A stretch of DNA of 64,000 nucleotides from Myxococcaceae bacterium (GCA_019694595.1 JAIBBQ010000002.1:1-64000), one strand, 5' to 3'. Positions 1 to 9,930 are shown, numbered from the stretch's first letter. Notes: generated by a model not told the origin, from the letters alone. Program-made: numbers and translations.

Positions 1-66
1 TTGCGTGGGCATCGACGAGCAGGTGGCGCTGAGGGCGATGAGCGAACCGAGGAGGAGGAAGCGCAT
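1..66 (-). CDS. N-terminus of a secreted or lipoprotein gene, cut by the window edge
   Basis: Only the first 22 codons are visible. The translation starts MRFLLLGSLIALSATCSS, a short basic start followed by a hydrophobic stretch and a cysteine at residue 16. This looks like a signal peptide, possibly lipoprotein type, although SATC is a weak lipobox. The gene starts 9 nt after the stop of the NTF2-like gene and is probably in the same operon. Nothing can be said about function. Confidence 0.5.
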   Translation of the reverse strand, partial: MRFLLLGSLIALSATCSSMPTQ

Positions 67-75
67 GGCGCGCTC

Positions 76-489
76 TTACATCGAGGCGTCGTGCACGATC
101 ATCCACTTGCCGTCGCGCAGGCGCAGGTCGAGCAAGGTGTGGCCGCTCACCGCCGGCTTGCCGGGGTAGCTCAGCGTCCACTGGGCGACCACCGAGGCCG
201 CGGGCCCGTCGACCCGGGTGTCCACGAAGGCGAAGCTCAAGGTGCCCATGGCTGCCTTGTCGGGGTAGCGCTTCTGGTAGCGCTCCAGCACCTGCTGCCG
301 GCCCCGGGTCACGCCCTTGGGGGTCACGAAGACCGCGTCGTCGACGTACACCGCGCAGAAGGCCACCAGGTCGCCCTTGTTCCAGGCCTCGGCCTGGGTG
401 GTGAGCATGCGCTCGACGTCGGCGCCGGGCGCGGCGGCCGGCGTGACGCCGTCGGCAGCGAGGAGCGCGGTCAGGGCGAGCGCGAGCAC
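76..489 (-). CDS. NTF2/SnoaL-like small protein with signal peptide
   Basis: 137 aa. I chose the GTG at 489 because AAGGTGAGG lies just upstream at the right distance; it overlaps the end of the dsbD-like gene by 19 nt. Residues 1-20 form a short hydrophobic export signal ([11 protein letters not shown]). The remainder looks like the cone-shaped NTF2/SnoaL/DUF4440 fold: a helical start ([13 protein letters not shown]), an acidic turn ([11 protein letters not shown]) and C-terminal strands ending [10 protein letters not shown]. Such proteins are small ligand-binding or ketosteroid-isomerase-like domains. The overlap with a DsbD-type transporter suggests co-expression in the envelope. The substrate is unknown. 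Confidence 0.7.
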   Translation of the reverse strand: MLALALTALLAADGVTPAAAPGADVERMLTTQAEAWNKGDLVAFCAVYVDDAVFVTPKGVTRGRQQVLERYQKRYPDKAAMGTLSFAFVDTRVDGPAASVVAQWTLSYPGKPAVSGHTLLDLRLRDGKWMIVHDASM

Positions 490-1892
490 GTGGCCAGCCT
501 CACCTTCTTCATCTGCGAGATGAAGTCCGGCGCGTTGAGGAACCCGGTGATCTTCGGATCGTTCAGCGCCTCGCCCATCGGGTCCACGAAGGCCACCGTG
601 GGCAGGCCCTTCACGCCGTAGCGCTGGTAGAGCGTCTCCACCACCTCGTCGCCGTCGGTGCCGTCGACCTTGATGTTGACGAAGCGCTCCGATTCCTCGG
701 CCACCTTGGTGTCGCGGTAGGTGATGCGCTCGAGCTCGTTGCAGGCCGCACACCAGTCGGCGCCGAAGTCGATCATCACCGGCTTGCAGGCGGCCTTGGC
801 GTCGGCCAGCGCCTGATCGAAGGCCGCGGTGCCCTTGGCGACGTCGGTGCCCTTGAAGGTGAGCGACCAGCGGAAGTGGTGCTCGCCCCCCGCGCCGCCG
901 CCGGCGGCGAGCTCGGGCAGCGGGATCGACGTGGTGCGGATGAGAATGGCCGTCGCCACCAGCGCCACCCCCAGGCCCTTGAGGAGCGCCGGGCCGGCGC
1001 CGTCCTTGAACGAGAGGTGCACCGCGCCCGCGCTGACGCCGATCAGCGCCAGGAGCACGCTCACCCCGATGAGGCCGCTGTGCCCGAGCGCGGTGACCGC
1101 CGACTCCAGCGCGCCGCGGAACGCGGGGAACCCGTCGCGCAGGTAGCCCGCCGCCAGCGCCACCAGGGCGATGCCGAAGACCGACTTGATGGAATCCATC
1201 CACGCGCCGCCCTTGGGCAGCCGCACGGTGAAGACGCCGATGAGGAAGAACGGCACCCCGATGCCCAGGGCGTAGATGAAGAGCAGCACCGCGCCGAGCA
1301 CCGGGTCCTGGGTGCGCCCCACCCACGCCAGCACGCCGGTGAGCACCGGTCCGGTGCAGGGCGCGGCGAGGAAGCCCGAGACGCTCCCCATCAGGAAAGC
1401 GCCGGTGAAGCCCGCGCCACCGACGGTGTTGAGCCGGGTGGCGAGCCCCGTGGGCAGCGCCAGCTCGAAGGCGCCGAACATCGAGCTCGCCAGCAGCAGC
1501 ATGAACAGCGCGAGGATGACGATCACCAGCGCGCTGCTGAGCGCGGAGCCGAACGCCTTGCCGGACAGCGCCGCCACCACGCCCAGGGCGCTGAACACCA
1601 CGCCCATGCCCACCACGTAGCTGACGGTGAGCATGATCGCCTTGCCGCGGCTCTCGGCCTTGCGGGCCCCGAAGACCCCCACCGTGATGGGGATCAGCGG
1701 GTACACGCACGGGGTGAGCGAGGTGAGCAGCCCCCCGAGGAAGATGACCCCGGCGGCGACCAGCATGCGGCCACCTTCCAGGAACTGCGCCGCATCGAGG
1801 CCCGTGGTGGGGCCCGTGGGGAGCAGCTCGGGGACGACCGCCAGCGCGATCGCCCCCAGCACCGCCAGACCGAATACGCGCGCGAAGCCCAT
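471..1892 (-). CDS. DsbD-type thiol:disulfide interchange protein (CcdA-like membrane domain plus thioredoxin domain)
   Basis: 473 aa. A membrane region of about eight helices (residues 40-320) carries the two electron-relay cysteines of the DsbD/CcdA family, C62 in SLTPCVYPL and C179 in [11 protein letters not shown]-terminal thioredoxin-like domain (about 345-460) has the active site DWCAACNE (C381, C384). The family passes cytoplasmic reducing power to periplasmic substrates. The N-terminal DsbD-alpha domain of enterobacterial DsbD is absent, so the form is short. The last residues run through the start of the NTF2-like gene, which is therefore likely to be translationally coupled. The family call is secure; the periplasmic partner is not visible. 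Confidence 0.9.
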   Translation of the reverse strand: MGFARVFGLAVLGAIALAVVPELLPTGPTTGLDAAQFLEGGRMLVAAGVIFLGGLLTSLTPCVYPLIPITVGVFGARKAESRGKAIMLTVSYVVGMGVVFSALGVVAALSGKAFGSALSSALVIVILALFMLLLASSMFGAFELALPTGLATRLNTVGGAGFTGAFLMGSVSGFLAAPCTGPVLTGVLAWVGRTQDPVLGAVLLFIYALGIGVPFFLIGVFTVRLPKGGAWMDSIKSVFGIALVALAAGYLRDGFPAFRGALESAVTALGHSGLIGVSVLLALIGVSAGAVHLSFKDGAGPALLKGLGVALVATAILIRTTSIPLPELAAGGGAGGEHHFRWSLTFKGTDVAKGTAAFDQALADAKAACKPVMIDFGADWCAACNELERITYRDTKVAEESERFVNIKVDGTDGDEVVETLYQRYGVKGLPTVAFVDPMGEALNDPKITGFLNAPDFISQMKKVRLATCSRSP

Positions 1893-1946
1893 CGTGTGAC
1901 CAACTATGCGCGCAGAGGGCGTCTGGTTTCAGCCTTTTCGACGCCC

Positions 1947-3371
1947 CTACCCCTTCTTGGGCAGCTCCAGGCCCGCCGACCGCGCCAGCCCCATCACCCC
2001 TTCGACCGCCGCCGCCACGTACCCGAAAGGATTGGCCCCATCGACCGCGGTGACGTGCACCTCGCCCATCTTCTGCTGGAAGGCCTGGGCGAGCTCGGGG
2101 AGCTTCTGGGCGACCGCGAGCTGGATCACCTCCGACGACACGTCGTTCTCGATGGCGCGCACCTGGGTGAGCCGCTCCAGCTCCAGCCGCTGGGCGTGCG
2201 CCACCTTCTCCGCATCCAGCGCCATGGCCCGGTTCTCCAGCTCGGCCAGGGTGAGCTTCGCCTGGCTGATGCGCACCTTCGACTGCACCACTTCCTCGGC
2301 GTGGCTCAGCTCGAGCAGCGCCGCCTGCTGCCGCGCCGCCGCCTCTTCCATCTCCGCCCGGGCCCGCTCGGCCTGGGCGCGCAGCTTGGCTTCCGCGATC
2401 TGCGCTTCGAGCGCGACCTTCTGCAGCTCGTGCTGGCGCATCGCCGCCAGCGCCTCCTCGCGCGCCGCCCGCTCGTTGGCCAGCCGCTCGGACTCCACCC
2501 GCGCGTCGGAGGCCTGCTTCTCGAGCCGCGCCTGCTCGTCGGCGATGAGCTTCTTCTGGCGCACCTCGGTCTGGCTCGCGGTGCGCGCCAGCTCGATGGC
2601 CCGCTCGGTCTCCGCTTCCTGGAGCTTGAGCGAGCGCTGCTTGGCGAGCTCGGCCTCCCGCGCCAGCCGTTCCTGCTCGTTGCGGAAGCGGGCCTGCATG
2701 TTGGCGAACACCGCCGCCGACAGCACGCGCACGTCCTGGATCTCGATGGAGTCGAGCACCACGCCCCAGCCGCGCTGGGTGCCGTCGCTGAGCTGGCCCT
2801 GGCCGGAGACCACCGGGGCGATCTCGCGCATCAGCTCGCGGCCCAGCGCGTCCTTGCGGCGGGTGAGGCATTCCTCGACGGTGAGGTTGGCCACCAGCCG
2901 GCGCACCGCGCCCACGAACATCTCTTCCAGCATCGAGGCGAGCTTCTCCTGCGCGCGCTCCGCGTAGCTGAAGTTGAGCATGCGGAAGGCGATCATCGGC
3001 TCGGCGATGCGGTACACCGCGATGCCCGTCACCTTGACGCCCACCTTCTCGCTGGTGACCTGATCGGCGGTGAAGTGCAGCCGCTGCACGGTGGTCGGCA
3101 CCACCGCCACCGAGTCCCACGGCCACTTGAAACACGAGGCGCCCTGCCCGCTGGTCACCACCTTGCCGCCGCGCATGCGCACCAGGAACTCGCTCGGCTT
3201 CGCGCTCAGGAAGCCCCAGCGCTTGGTCTTCTCCGGGTCCTCCTCAGGGTGGCCCATGCGCCAGCCTTCGCGCACCCGCGCCGCGTCGACGTCGCCGCGC
3301 GCCAGCGCGAGCGCCTTCTTCTTTTCCTGCGGCGGGATCTGGGGGGCGAGGTTCGACGGGGTGCTGCTCAT
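1947..3371 (-). CDS. SPFH/band-7 domain protein (flotillin/prohibitin superfamily)
   Basis: 474 aa with no N-terminal membrane segment. Residues about 60-240 resemble an SPFH domain ([20 protein letters not shown], then a VQRLHF...[18 protein letters not shown] stretch). They are followed by a long Ala/Glu/Arg-rich coiled coil (about 250-410) and a short globular end. SPFH proteins form large ring or cage assemblies at membranes, often with partner proteases or in lipid microdomains. No NfeD-type partner is adjacent; the gene points away from the isc operon, 219 bp upstream. The family call is firm and the role is unknown. Confidence 0.85.
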   Translation of the reverse strand: MSSTPSNLAPQIPPQEKKKALALARGDVDAARVREGWRMGHPEEDPEKTKRWGFLSAKPSEFLVRMRGGKVVTSGQGASCFKWPWDSVAVVPTTVQRLHFTADQVTSEKVGVKVTGIAVYRIAEPMIAFRMLNFSYAERAQEKLASMLEEMFVGAVRRLVANLTVEECLTRRKDALGRELMREIAPVVSGQGQLSDGTQRGWGVVLDSIEIQDVRVLSAAVFANMQARFRNEQERLAREAELAKQRSLKLQEAETERAIELARTASQTEVRQKKLIADEQARLEKQASDARVESERLANERAAREEALAAMRQHELQKVALEAQIAEAKLRAQAERARAEMEEAAARQQAALLELSHAEEVVQSKVRISQAKLTLAELENRAMALDAEKVAHAQRLELERLTQVRAIENDVSSEVIQLAVAQKLPELAQAFQQKMGEVHVTAVDGANPFGYVAAAVEGVMGLARSAGLELPKKG

Positions 3372-3543
3372 GGCGGCTCCTCTTTCGTGCGCTGCGGGTG
3401 TGCCCCTGCCCAGTGCAGCCGCCCGGCCTGCGCCAACCCGGCGCAGCCTGGTCCCACCCCGCTCCGGAATGGATCACCGTGCGCCACGATGGCGCGGTCG
3501 TTAGGACCGCTAACAGAAGCCTGCTGTGCGATAGAATCGGCTC

Positions 3544-3568
3544 ATAGTGGACTTGACCTGTCCAGATT
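3544..3568 (+). promoter_or_regulatory. Candidate IscR/Rrf2-type operator upstream of iscS
   Basis: A 25 bp imperfect inverted repeat starts with ATAGTGGAC and ends with GTCCAGATT around a 7 bp core. This is the spacing of the Fe-S-dependent (type 1) IscR site, whose half-sites read ATA..., GAC and GTC.... The arms TGGAC/GTCCA are perfect. A -10-like TAGAAT (3532-3537) sits just upstream, so a bound repressor would block early transcription. It lies 22 bp before the iscS start. The match is by eye. Confidence 0.45.
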
Positions 3569-3590
3569 CGACCGGTACGAGAGAGGGGTC

Positions 3591-4955
3591 ATGGTGAAGC
3601 TCCCGATCTACTTCGACAACCACGCCACCACGCCCCTCGACCCGCGCGTCCTCGACGCGATGCTCCCGTACCTGAAAGACGACTTCGGGAACGCGGCCTC
3701 GCGCAACCACGTCTTCGGCTGGAAAGCCGAGGCCGCGGTGGAGCTGGCCCGCAAGCAGGTGGCCGCCCTCATCGGCGGCTCCGACAAGGAAATCGTCTTC
3801 ACGTCCGGAGCCACCGAGTCGAACAACCTCGCCATCAAGGGTGCGCTCGAGTTCTACCGGGAGAAGGGCGACCACATCATCACCCTGAAGACCGAGCACA
3901 AGGCCGTGCTCGACACCTGCAAGCGGCTCGAGCGCCAGCGGCAGGAGCGCATCGACGAGCTCAAGCTGATGCGCCTGGGCGACCTCGCCGGCCGCACCGT
4001 CAGCGCCGACGAGCTGGCCACGCTGGAGATCAAGCACGACCTCGAGCACGACGCGACGCTCGCGCGCTGGGTGAGCCAGGTGAAGACCGGCGCCCGGGTC
4101 ACCTACCTCGAGCCCAAGAAGGACGGGCTGGTCGACCTCGAGCAGCTGCGCGCCGCGATCACCGACCACACCGTGCTGGTGTCGATCATGCTCGCCAACA
4201 ACGAGATCGGCGTGGTGCAGCCGGTCGAGGCGATCGGCGCCCTCTGCCGCGAGAAGGGCGTGCTCTTCCACACCGACGCGGTGCAGGGCGCGGGCAAGAT
4301 CCCCTTCGACGTCGAGAAGTCGAAGTGCGACCTGGTCTCGCTGTCGGCCCACAAGATGTACGGGCCCAAGGGCGTGGGCGCGCTGTGGGTGCGCCGCAAG
4401 CCCCGCGTGCGCATCGCGCCGCTCATCGACGGCGGCGGTCACGAGCGCGGCATGCGGTCGGGCACCTTGAACGTCTCGGGCATCGTCGGCTTCGGCAAGG
4501 CGTGCGAGCTGGCGAAGGCCGAGCTCGCCCCGGAAGCGGCCCGGCTCCTCGGCCTGCGCCAGCGGCTCCACGACGGCCTCAAGGCCAAGCTCGACATGCT
4601 GGTGGTCAACGGCAGCCTCGAGCACCGCCTGCCCGGCAACCTGAACATCTCCTTCGCGTACGTCGAAGGCGAAGCGCTGATGATGGCCATCAAGGACGTG
4701 GCGGTGAGCTCCGGCTCCGCCTGCACCTCGGCCTCGCTCGAGCCCAGCTACGTGCTGCGCGCCCTGGGCGTCGACGAGGACATGGCGCACTCGTCGATTC
4801 GCTTCGGGCTGGGCCGCTTCAACACCGTGGAAGAAGTCGACTACGTGATCGACCTCATGGTGCGCGCGGTCAGCAAGCTGCGCGAGATGAGCCCGCTCTA
4901 CGAGATGGCGAAGGAAGGCATCGATCTCAAGTCCGTCCAGTGGACGGCGCACTGA
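3591..4955 (+). CDS. iscS: Cysteine desulfurase IscS with a large internal insertion
   Basis: 454 aa; the ATG at 3591 follows GAGAGGGG. A PLP enzyme that takes sulfur from cysteine for Fe-S cluster assembly on IscU. Family marks are [19 protein letters not shown] (H103), [10 protein letters not shown] with PLP lysine K255, [12 protein letters not shown], and the mobile loop [10 protein letters not shown] with catalytic C378. About 50 residues (roughly 115-165, charged and helical, rich in Arg/Glu/Leu) are inserted between LDTCKRLE and GARVTYLEP, where classical IscS (about 404 aa) has only a few. First gene of iscS-iscU-iscA-hscB-hscA-fdx. The insertion keeps the frame and lies away from the active-site motifs, so it is not a disruption. 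Confidence 0.96.
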   Translation: MVKLPIYFDNHATTPLDPRVLDAMLPYLKDDFGNAASRNHVFGWKAEAAVELARKQVAALIGGSDKEIVFTSGATESNNLAIKGALEFYREKGDHIITLKTEHKAVLDTCKRLERQRQERIDELKLMRLGDLAGRTVSADELATLEIKHDLEHDATLARWVSQVKTGARVTYLEPKKDGLVDLEQLRAAITDHTVLVSIMLANNEIGVVQPVEAIGALCREKGVLFHTDAVQGAGKIPFDVEKSKCDLVSLSAHKMYGPKGVGALWVRRKPRVRIAPLIDGGGHERGMRSGTLNVSGIVGFGKACELAKAELAPEAARLLGLRQRLHDGLKAKLDMLVVNGSLEHRLPGNLNISFAYVEGEALMMAIKDVAVSSGSACTSASLEPSYVLRALGVDEDMAHSSIRFGLGRFNTVEEVDYVIDLMVRAVSKLREMSPLYEMAKEGIDLKSVQWTAH

Positions 4956-4967
4956 CGAGGAGAACCC

Positions 4968-5402
4968 ATGGCCTACAGCGAGAAGGTCGTCGAGCACTAC
5001 GAGAACCCCCGCAACGTGGGGACGCTGGACAAGAACGACCCCAACGTGGGGACCGGGCTCGTCGGCGCGCCCGCCTGCGGCGACGTGATGCGCCTGCAGC
5101 TCAAGATCAACGATTCCGGCGTCATCGAGGACGCCAAGTTCAAGACGTTCGGCTGCGGCTCGGCCATCGCCTCGAGCTCGCTCGTCACCGAGTGGGTCAA
5201 GGGCAAGACGGTCGACGAGGCCGGCACCATCACCAACCAGCAGGTGGCGAAGGAGCTCGCGCTGCCGCCGGTGAAGATCCACTGCTCGGTGCTCGCCGAG
5301 GACGCCATCAAGGCGGCCATCGCCGACTTCAAGGCCAAGCGCGCCGCCCGCACCGGCCAGGCCGCCGCGCCGTCCGCCCCCTCGCCCCAGCTCCACAAGT
5401 GA
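4968..5402 (+). CDS. iscU: Fe-S cluster assembly scaffold IscU
   Basis: 144 aa. The scaffold on which IscS-derived sulfur and iron form a [2Fe-2S] cluster before transfer by HscA/HscB. All three ligand cysteines are present, in GAPACGD, FGCGSAIASSS and IHCSVLAED. The HscA recognition segment LPPVKIHC is intact. It starts with MAYSEKVVEHYENPRNVG, the standard N-terminus. A Pro/Ala-rich tail of about 18 residues follows the usual end. It starts 12 nt after iscS behind GAGGAGAA, and its stop overlaps the next start by 1 nt (TGATG). Confidence 0.97.
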   Translation: MAYSEKVVEHYENPRNVGTLDKNDPNVGTGLVGAPACGDVMRLQLKINDSGVIEDAKFKTFGCGSAIASSSLVTEWVKGKTVDEAGTITNQQVAKELALPPVKIHCSVLAEDAIKAAIADFKAKRAARTGQAAAPSAPSPQLHK

Positions 5403-5788
5403 TGGCCGAGAGCGTCCAGGCACCGACTCCCGCCCCGGTCCCCACCGGCAAGCCGATGGGCAAGGGCGTGGGCATCGACGACTCCGCGGTGGCGCGGCTC
5501 AAGGCGCTGCTCGAGCAGCGGCAGACGCCCAGCGCCGGGCTGCGCATCGCCATTCGCGGCGGCGGCTGCTCCGGGCTCGCCTACCACCTCGAGTGGGCCG
5601 AAGGCGCCAAGGAGCGCGACAAGGTCTTCGAGCGCGACGGCGTGCGCGTGTTCGTCGACCCCAAGAGCTACCTCTACCTGATGGGCACCGAGCTCATCTT
5701 CGAAGAGACGCTGATGGCCTCGGGCTTCAAGCTGCGCAACCCCAACGAGAAGGCCGCCTGCGGGTGCGGTGAGAGCTTCTCGGTCTGA
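5402..5788 (+). CDS. iscA: A-type Fe-S carrier protein IscA
   Basis: 128 aa. Carrier that accepts Fe-S clusters from IscU and delivers them to target proteins. The three conserved cysteines are in GGGCSGLAY and the C-terminal [10 protein letters not shown]. The first 25 residues are a Pro/Thr-rich leader not found in compact A-type proteins; an internal ATG at MGKGVG is a possible alternative start. The start overlaps the iscU stop by 1 nt, which indicates translational coupling. Position in the operon supports IscA rather than the paralogues ErpA or SufA. Confidence 0.93.
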   Translation: MAESVQAPTPAPVPTGKPMGKGVGIDDSAVARLKALLEQRQTPSAGLRIAIRGGGCSGLAYHLEWAEGAKERDKVFERDGVRVFVDPKSYLYLMGTELIFEETLMASGFKLRNPNEKAACGCGESFSV

Positions 5789-5800
5789 CGGGCGGGCGCG

Positions 5801-6337
5801 GTGACGGATCACTTCCAGCGGCTGGGTCTGAAGGCGCACGTGGACCTCGACGTGGCCGCGCTCGAGGCGCGCCACCGCGAGCTCGCGCTGGTGCACCACC
5901 CCGACCGGCAGACGCCGGGCGATGCCAAGGCGCGCCTCAGGGCCGCCGAGGAGACCGCCTCGCTCAACGAGGCGCTCAAGACGCTGAAAGACCCGGTGCG
6001 CCGCGGCGTGTACCTGCTCAAGCTCCACGGGGTCGACCTGGAGAAGGACGAGGCCGGCGGCAGCGGCAAGCTCCCCCAGGGGTTCCTGGCCGAGATCCTC
6101 GACCTGCGCGAGGCGCTGGAAGACGCCCGGGCCGCCAAGGACCTCGAGAAGGTCCAGACGCTCGCCAGGCAGATCCACGAGCGCCAGGCGGGTACGCTCG
6201 AGAGCGCCCGGGCGGCCCTGCGCCGCTTGCCGGCCGCCGACGCCATCGCCGCCGCGACGCCGCTGCTCGCGCAGCTCAAGTACTTCACGCGCTTCCTCGA
6301 AGAGGTCGACGCCATCGAAGAGGAAGCACTCGGATGA
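5801..6337 (+). CDS. hscB: Fe-S assembly co-chaperone HscB (J-domain)
   Basis: 178 aa, GTG start. The N-terminal J domain (1-75) carries the HPD signature in [10 protein letters not shown]. The C-terminal three-helix region (about 90-175, rich in Leu and Glu) is where HscB binds IscU. HscB recruits loaded IscU to HscA and stimulates its ATPase. The last 4 nt overlap hscA (ATGA). The length matches the family (about 170-176 aa). Confidence 0.93.
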   Translation: MTDHFQRLGLKAHVDLDVAALEARHRELALVHHPDRQTPGDAKARLRAAEETASLNEALKTLKDPVRRGVYLLKLHGVDLEKDEAGGSGKLPQGFLAEILDLREALEDARAAKDLEKVQTLARQIHERQAGTLESARAALRRLPAADAIAAATPLLAQLKYFTRFLEEVDAIEEEALG

Positions 6338-8184
6338 AGGGGCTCCTGCAGATCCACGACCCGCTGGCGCCCAAGGGGCACGTGGTGGGCATCGACCTCG
6401 GCACCACCAACTCGCTGGTGGCCTCGGTCGTCCAGGGCAAGCCGGTGTGCCTCGCGGCCGACGAGGACGAGTCGCGGCTGCTGCCGTCGGTGGTGCACTA
6501 CGGGAAGGACGGCGGCGTGGTGGTGGGCGCCCGCGCGGTGTCGCTCCTGAGCGAGCACCCGACGGACACCATCAAGTCGGTGAAGCGCTTCATGGGCAAG
6601 TCGCTCGCCGACGCGGAGACCCGCAAGCTCGGCGCCTACCAGTTCGCGTCCGGCGAAGGCGTGGTCCGCTTCCAGGTCGCCGGGGGCCAGCCGGTGACGC
6701 CCATCGAGGTCTCGGGCGAGATCCTCCGCGCGCTCAAGCGGCGCGCCGAGTCGCACTTCATGGGCAAGGTCGAGCGCGCGGTGATCACCGTGCCCGCCTA
6801 CTTCGACGACGCCCAGCGCCAGGCGACCAAGGACGCGGGCCGCCTCGCCGGCCTCGAGGTGCTGCGCCTGCTCAACGAGCCCACCGCGGCCGCGCTGGCC
6901 TACGGCCTCGACAAGGGCAGCCAGGGCCTCTTCGCCGTCTACGATCTCGGCGGCGGCACCTTCGACATCTCGATCCTCGAGCTGACCGACGGCGTGTTCC
7001 AGGTGAAGTCCACCGGCGGCGACTCCGCGCTGGGCGGCGACGACTTCGACCGCGCCATCGCCGAGGCGGTCCTGAAGGAACGCGGCCTCACCTCGCCCAG
7101 CCCGCAGCAGATCGCCACCCTGCTCCAGGCCGCCAAGGCGGTGAAGGAAGCGCTCACCGACGAGCAGGTGGCGCCGCTGGTGTTCGAAGAGCAGACCACC
7201 AGCGTCTCGCGCGCCCAGCTCGACGCGTGGATCGCGCCCTTGCTGCAGAAGACCGGCCTCGCCTGCCGCCGCGCGCTCAAGGACGCGGGGGTCAAGGCCG
7301 AGGACCTGAACGGCGTGGTGCTGGTCGGCGGGTCGACCCGGGTGCCTCGCGTGCGCAGCTACGTGCAGGAGCTGTTCGGCAAGCCCCCGCTCGCCGACAT
7401 CGACCCCGACCAGGTGGTGGCGCTGGGCGCGGCCGTGCAGGCCGACCTGCTCACCAACGAGGCCCGGCAGGACGAGGTGCTCCTGCTCGACGTCATCCCC
7501 CTGTCGCTGGGGCTCGAGACCATGGGCGGCGTGGTGGAGAAGGTGATTCCCCGAAACAGCGCCATTCCCGCCGCGGTGGCCCAGGTGTTCACCACCTTCC
7601 AGGACGGGCAGAACGCGATGGACGTGCACGTCGTGCAGGGCGAGCGCGAGCTGGTGGAAGACTGCCGCTCGCTCGCCCGCTTCCGGCTGAGCGGCATTCC
7701 CGCGCTGCCGGCCGGCGTGGGCCGCGTCGAAGTGCGCTTCGAGGTCGATGCCGACGGCATCCTCAAGGTGTCGGCCACCGAGCAGACCACCGGCGTCAAG
7801 CAGGCGATCACCGTCAAGCCCACGCACGGGCTCACCGACGAGGAGATCGAGCAGATGCTGCTCGACTCCATCGACCACGGCGAAGAGGACATCCAGAAGC
7901 GGCAGCTGCGGGAACAGCAGGTCGAGGCGCAGCGCATGGTCATCGACGCGCGCAAGCAGCTGAAGGAGAACGGCGACCTCCTGGGCGCGGCCGAGCGGGC
8001 GGCGTTGCTCGCCGACGTCGACGCCCTCGAGGCGCTGGCGAAGACCGAGAGCGATCACCTCAAGCTCAAGGCCGCGCTGGTGGCGCTCGACGAGAAGGCC
8101 AAGCCCTTCGTCGAGCTGATCATGAATCGATCGATCGCCCGCGCCGTGGGCGGCAAGTCGATCGAAGACGTGGCGCGGGGCTAG
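6334..8184 (+). CDS. hscA: Fe-S assembly Hsp70 chaperone HscA
   Basis: 616 aa. Specialised Hsp70 that uses ATP to drive cluster transfer from IscU. The nucleotide-binding domain (1-390) shows [49 protein letters not shown] and [12 protein letters not shown]. The substrate-binding domain follows ([10 protein letters not shown], then IPRNSAIPA). Size matches HscA (about 616 aa) rather than DnaK, and the hscB/fdx context confirms it. It has a 4 nt overlap with hscB. Confidence 0.97.
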   Translation: MKGLLQIHDPLAPKGHVVGIDLGTTNSLVASVVQGKPVCLAADEDESRLLPSVVHYGKDGGVVVGARAVSLLSEHPTDTIKSVKRFMGKSLADAETRKLGAYQFASGEGVVRFQVAGGQPVTPIEVSGEILRALKRRAESHFMGKVERAVITVPAYFDDAQRQATKDAGRLAGLEVLRLLNEPTAAALAYGLDKGSQGLFAVYDLGGGTFDISILELTDGVFQVKSTGGDSALGGDDFDRAIAEAVLKERGLTSPSPQQIATLLQAAKAVKEALTDEQVAPLVFEEQTTSVSRAQLDAWIAPLLQKTGLACRRALKDAGVKAEDLNGVVLVGGSTRVPRVRSYVQELFGKPPLADIDPDQVVALGAAVQADLLTNEARQDEVLLLDVIPLSLGLETMGGVVEKVIPRNSAIPAAVAQVFTTFQDGQNAMDVHVVQGERELVEDCRSLARFRLSGIPALPAGVGRVEVRFEVDADGILKVSATEQTTGVKQAITVKPTHGLTDEEIEQMLLDSIDHGEEDIQKRQLREQQVEAQRMVIDARKQLKENGDLLGAAERAALLADVDALEALAKTESDHLKLKAALVALDEKAKPFVELIMNRSIARAVGGKSIEDVARG

Positions 8185-8189
8185 CGGCG

Positions 8190-8567
8190 ATGCCGAAGGT
8201 CCGCTTCATCTCGCCGCTGCAGGACCTGACCTGCGAGGTCGCCAAGGGCACGCCGATTCTCGAGGCGGCGGAGATCGCCGGGGCCCAGGTCGGCCACAGC
8301 TGCGGCGGCGTGTGCGCCTGCTCCACCTGCCACGTCTACGTGCGCCAGGGCCTCTCCTCGCTGTCGGAACAGAGCGACCAGGAGATGGACCGGCTCGACC
8401 AGGCCTTCGACGTGAAGCCCACCTCGCGGCTGTCCTGCCAGGCCGAGCTCGGTGACGCCGACGTCGAGGTGTTCATCACCGAGGAATCGCTCAACGCCTT
8501 CATGGACGAGAACCCCGACGTCCGGAAGGCGCTGCTCGCCGAAGGCAAGTGGCCGGTGAAGAAGTAG
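8190..8567 (+). CDS. fdx: [2Fe-2S] ferredoxin of the isc operon
   Basis: 125 aa. Adrenodoxin-type ferredoxin that supplies electrons for cluster assembly. The cluster cysteines are in HSCGGVCACSTCHVYV, with the distal one in RLSCQAEL. The start ATG is 5 nt after the hscA stop. The C-terminal tail (SLNAFMDENPDVRKALLAEG) is about 15 residues longer than enterobacterial Fdx. Last gene of the operon; it converges with the Usp gene 6 nt away, with no obvious terminator between them. Confidence 0.94.
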   Translation: MPKVRFISPLQDLTCEVAKGTPILEAAEIAGAQVGHSCGGVCACSTCHVYVRQGLSSLSEQSDQEMDRLDQAFDVKPTSRLSCQAELGDADVEVFITEESLNAFMDENPDVRKALLAEGKWPVKK

Positions 8568-8573
8568 CCGCGC

Positions 8574-8990
8574 TCAGCGCACGACCATCACGGGCCTCGG
8601 GCTGATGTGCACCAGGCGATCTGCGACGCTCCCCAGGAGCACCCGGGACACCGCGCCGCGGCCCTTGTTGCCCACCACCACCAGGTCGAATTCCCCGTCC
8701 ATCGCGGTGTCGGCGATCACCTCGGCGGGCGAGCCCACCAGGTTGAGCGTCCTCACCGGCGCGCCCTCGAGCGCGGAGACCACCCCGTCGAGCACCTGCT
8801 GGCCGCGCGCCAGCTCGGCCTGACGGTGCCGTGCCGCTTCCGGCAGCGATTCCTCGCCTGACCACTGCTCGTACGGCTCGACGTGAATGAGCGTCACCTC
8901 GCCCCCCAGCTGCCGGGCGAGCGCGACCGCGTGCTTGGCCGCGTGGACCGAGGGAATCGAGCCATCGACGGCCGCCATGAGCTTCTTCAT
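8574..8990 (-). CDS. Universal stress protein (UspA family)
   Basis: 138 aa single-domain Usp starting MKKLMAAVDGSIPS. The ATP-binding signature of the ATP-type subclass is present as VVVGNKGRGAVSRVLLGSVA followed by ISPRPVMVV. An upstream in-frame extension to 9218 has the composition of shadow coding, so I use the ATG at 8990. It diverges from the hemerythrin gene across 199 bp. Likely a stress or redox-responsive nucleotide-binding protein. Confidence 0.9.
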   Translation of the reverse strand: MKKLMAAVDGSIPSVHAAKHAVALARQLGGEVTLIHVEPYEQWSGEESLPEAARHRQAELARGQQVLDGVVSALEGAPVRTLNLVGSPAEVIADTAMDGEFDLVVVGNKGRGAVSRVLLGSVADRLVHISPRPVMVVR

Positions 8991-9189
8991 GCGTGACTCC
9001 TCGAAGGTGTTCAGGCCCACCCGCTCCAAGCTGCGTGCCAGGCCGGAGGCCGCTGGACCGGGCGCTGCAGCGCATTCCGTTCGCCGGGGAAGGCGTGAGC
9101 GCGCAGGTCCTGCGGTCGATCGCCCCGTCGCGCCCTGGGCGCCGAGGCTGGCTCCGAAGCTGCACGGGCCCTCGACCGGAGGCCTGGCC

Positions 9190-9645
9190 ATGAATCGACT
9201 CCAGCACCTGAAGACCATGGCGAGCCTGCTCGACCGAGATCACGAGCTGCTGCTCCACCACCTGAGTGACGTGCGGGCGCTCTGCGCCAAGGGCGCCTTC
9301 CAGCCCGCGGCGCGGGTGTTCGGCGAATACCGCCACGCCCAGGAGCACCACCTGGCGAGCGAGGAGCTGGCGCTCCACAGGCTCGAGGAAGCCAATGGCT
9401 GCCCGACAGGCTTCGCTGCCTCCATGGAAGCCGAGCACGCCAAGCTGCGGGTCATGGTCGACCAGACCTGGGCCGCCCTGTCTCACCACGACGCCGCACT
9501 GCTCCTGGGCGCCATCGGCCCCCTCATGGAGGCCGTCTCGGCCCACGAGCGGCGAGAACGCGATGAGCTGCTCCCGAAGCTCGCGAGCACCCTGGTCGAC
9601 CCCGACCGCCTGGACCGCGCCGTTCGCCAGCTGGTCCAGCGCTGA
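9190..9645 (+). CDS. Hemerythrin-like (HHE) cation-binding protein
   Basis: 151 aa, four-helix bundle. Candidate di-iron ligands fall in the HHE pattern: H18 (DRDHELL), H53/H54 with E58 (QEHHLASEE), H84 (EAEHAKL) and H118 with E122 (SAHERRERDE). Such domains bind O2, NO or sense iron/redox state. The ATG at 9190 is the first sensible start; an in-frame extension to 8887 overlaps the divergent Usp promoter and was rejected. No regulatory domain is attached. Confidence 0.82.
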   Translation: MNRLQHLKTMASLLDRDHELLLHHLSDVRALCAKGAFQPAARVFGEYRHAQEHHLASEELALHRLEEANGCPTGFAASMEAEHAKLRVMVDQTWAALSHHDAALLLGAIGPLMEAVSAHERRERDELLPKLASTLVDPDRLDRAVRQLVQR

Positions 9646-9768
9646 AAGCTCCCGGGCCTGGTCGATTTTTCGGGCCGCGATGAGACCGCAAGGGCGTGGA
9701 TTCGCTCGCCCGGCGCTCGGTTTCAGCCCCGCGCGTGGTGCCGTCAGGCCTGGGCGGAGCGAATCGTC

Positions 9769-9798
9769 TTGCCCTGGGCGGGGGGGACTCCCTATAAG
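9769..9798 (+). promoter_or_regulatory. Promoter of tRNA-Leu
   Basis: TTGCCC (9769-9774) and TATAAG (9793-9798) are separated by 18 bp. Transcription would begin near 9805, about 8 nt before the mature tRNA. The spacer is G-rich (GGGGGGG). A near-consensus sigma-70-type promoter in the right place. Confidence 0.6.
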
Positions 9799-9812
9799 CC
9801 CGCGCGCCAGTC

Positions 9813-9896
9813 GCCCAGGTGGTGGAATTGGTAGACACGCTAGATTCAGGGTCTAGTGGTGGTGACACCGTGGAGGTTCGAGTCCTCTCCTGGGCA
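9813..9896 (+). tRNA. tRNA-Leu (anticodon CAG)
   Basis: 84 nt long-arm (type II) tRNA. The acceptor stem GCCCAGG pairs with CCTGGGC, followed by discriminator A at 9896. The anticodon arm CTAGA-TTCAGGG-TCTAG gives anticodon CAG, which reads CTG, a common codon in this GC-rich genome. The T-arm contains GGTTCGAGTCC, and the D-loop GG is in ATTGGTAGAC. The 3' CCA is not encoded and must be added after transcription. Flanked by its own promoter and terminator, so it is a single-gene unit. Confidence 0.97.
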
Positions 9897-9903
9897 TAAG
9901 GCA

Positions 9904-9930
9904 GCCGGTCGAAAGACCGGCTTTTTTTTT
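9904..9930 (+). terminator. Rho-independent terminator of tRNA-Leu
   Basis: A perfect 7 bp stem GCCGGTC/GACCGGC with a GAAA tetraloop is followed by nine T residues (9922-9930). It begins 8 nt after the tRNA. This is one of the few T-tract terminators in the window. Confidence 0.95.

Noticed and set aside
3553-3581. TTGACC-N17-TACGAG as the iscS promoter
   Set aside because: It would start transcription about 3 nt before the ATG and leave out the clear Shine-Dalgarno GAGAGGGG, so the upstream TAGAAT is more likely.
876-4955. Plus-strand open frame of about 1359 codons covering the first kilobases
   Set aside because: Only the part from 3591 (iscS) is real. The front half is an Arg/Ala/His-rich shadow of the minus-strand genes with no domain, as expected in very GC-rich DNA.
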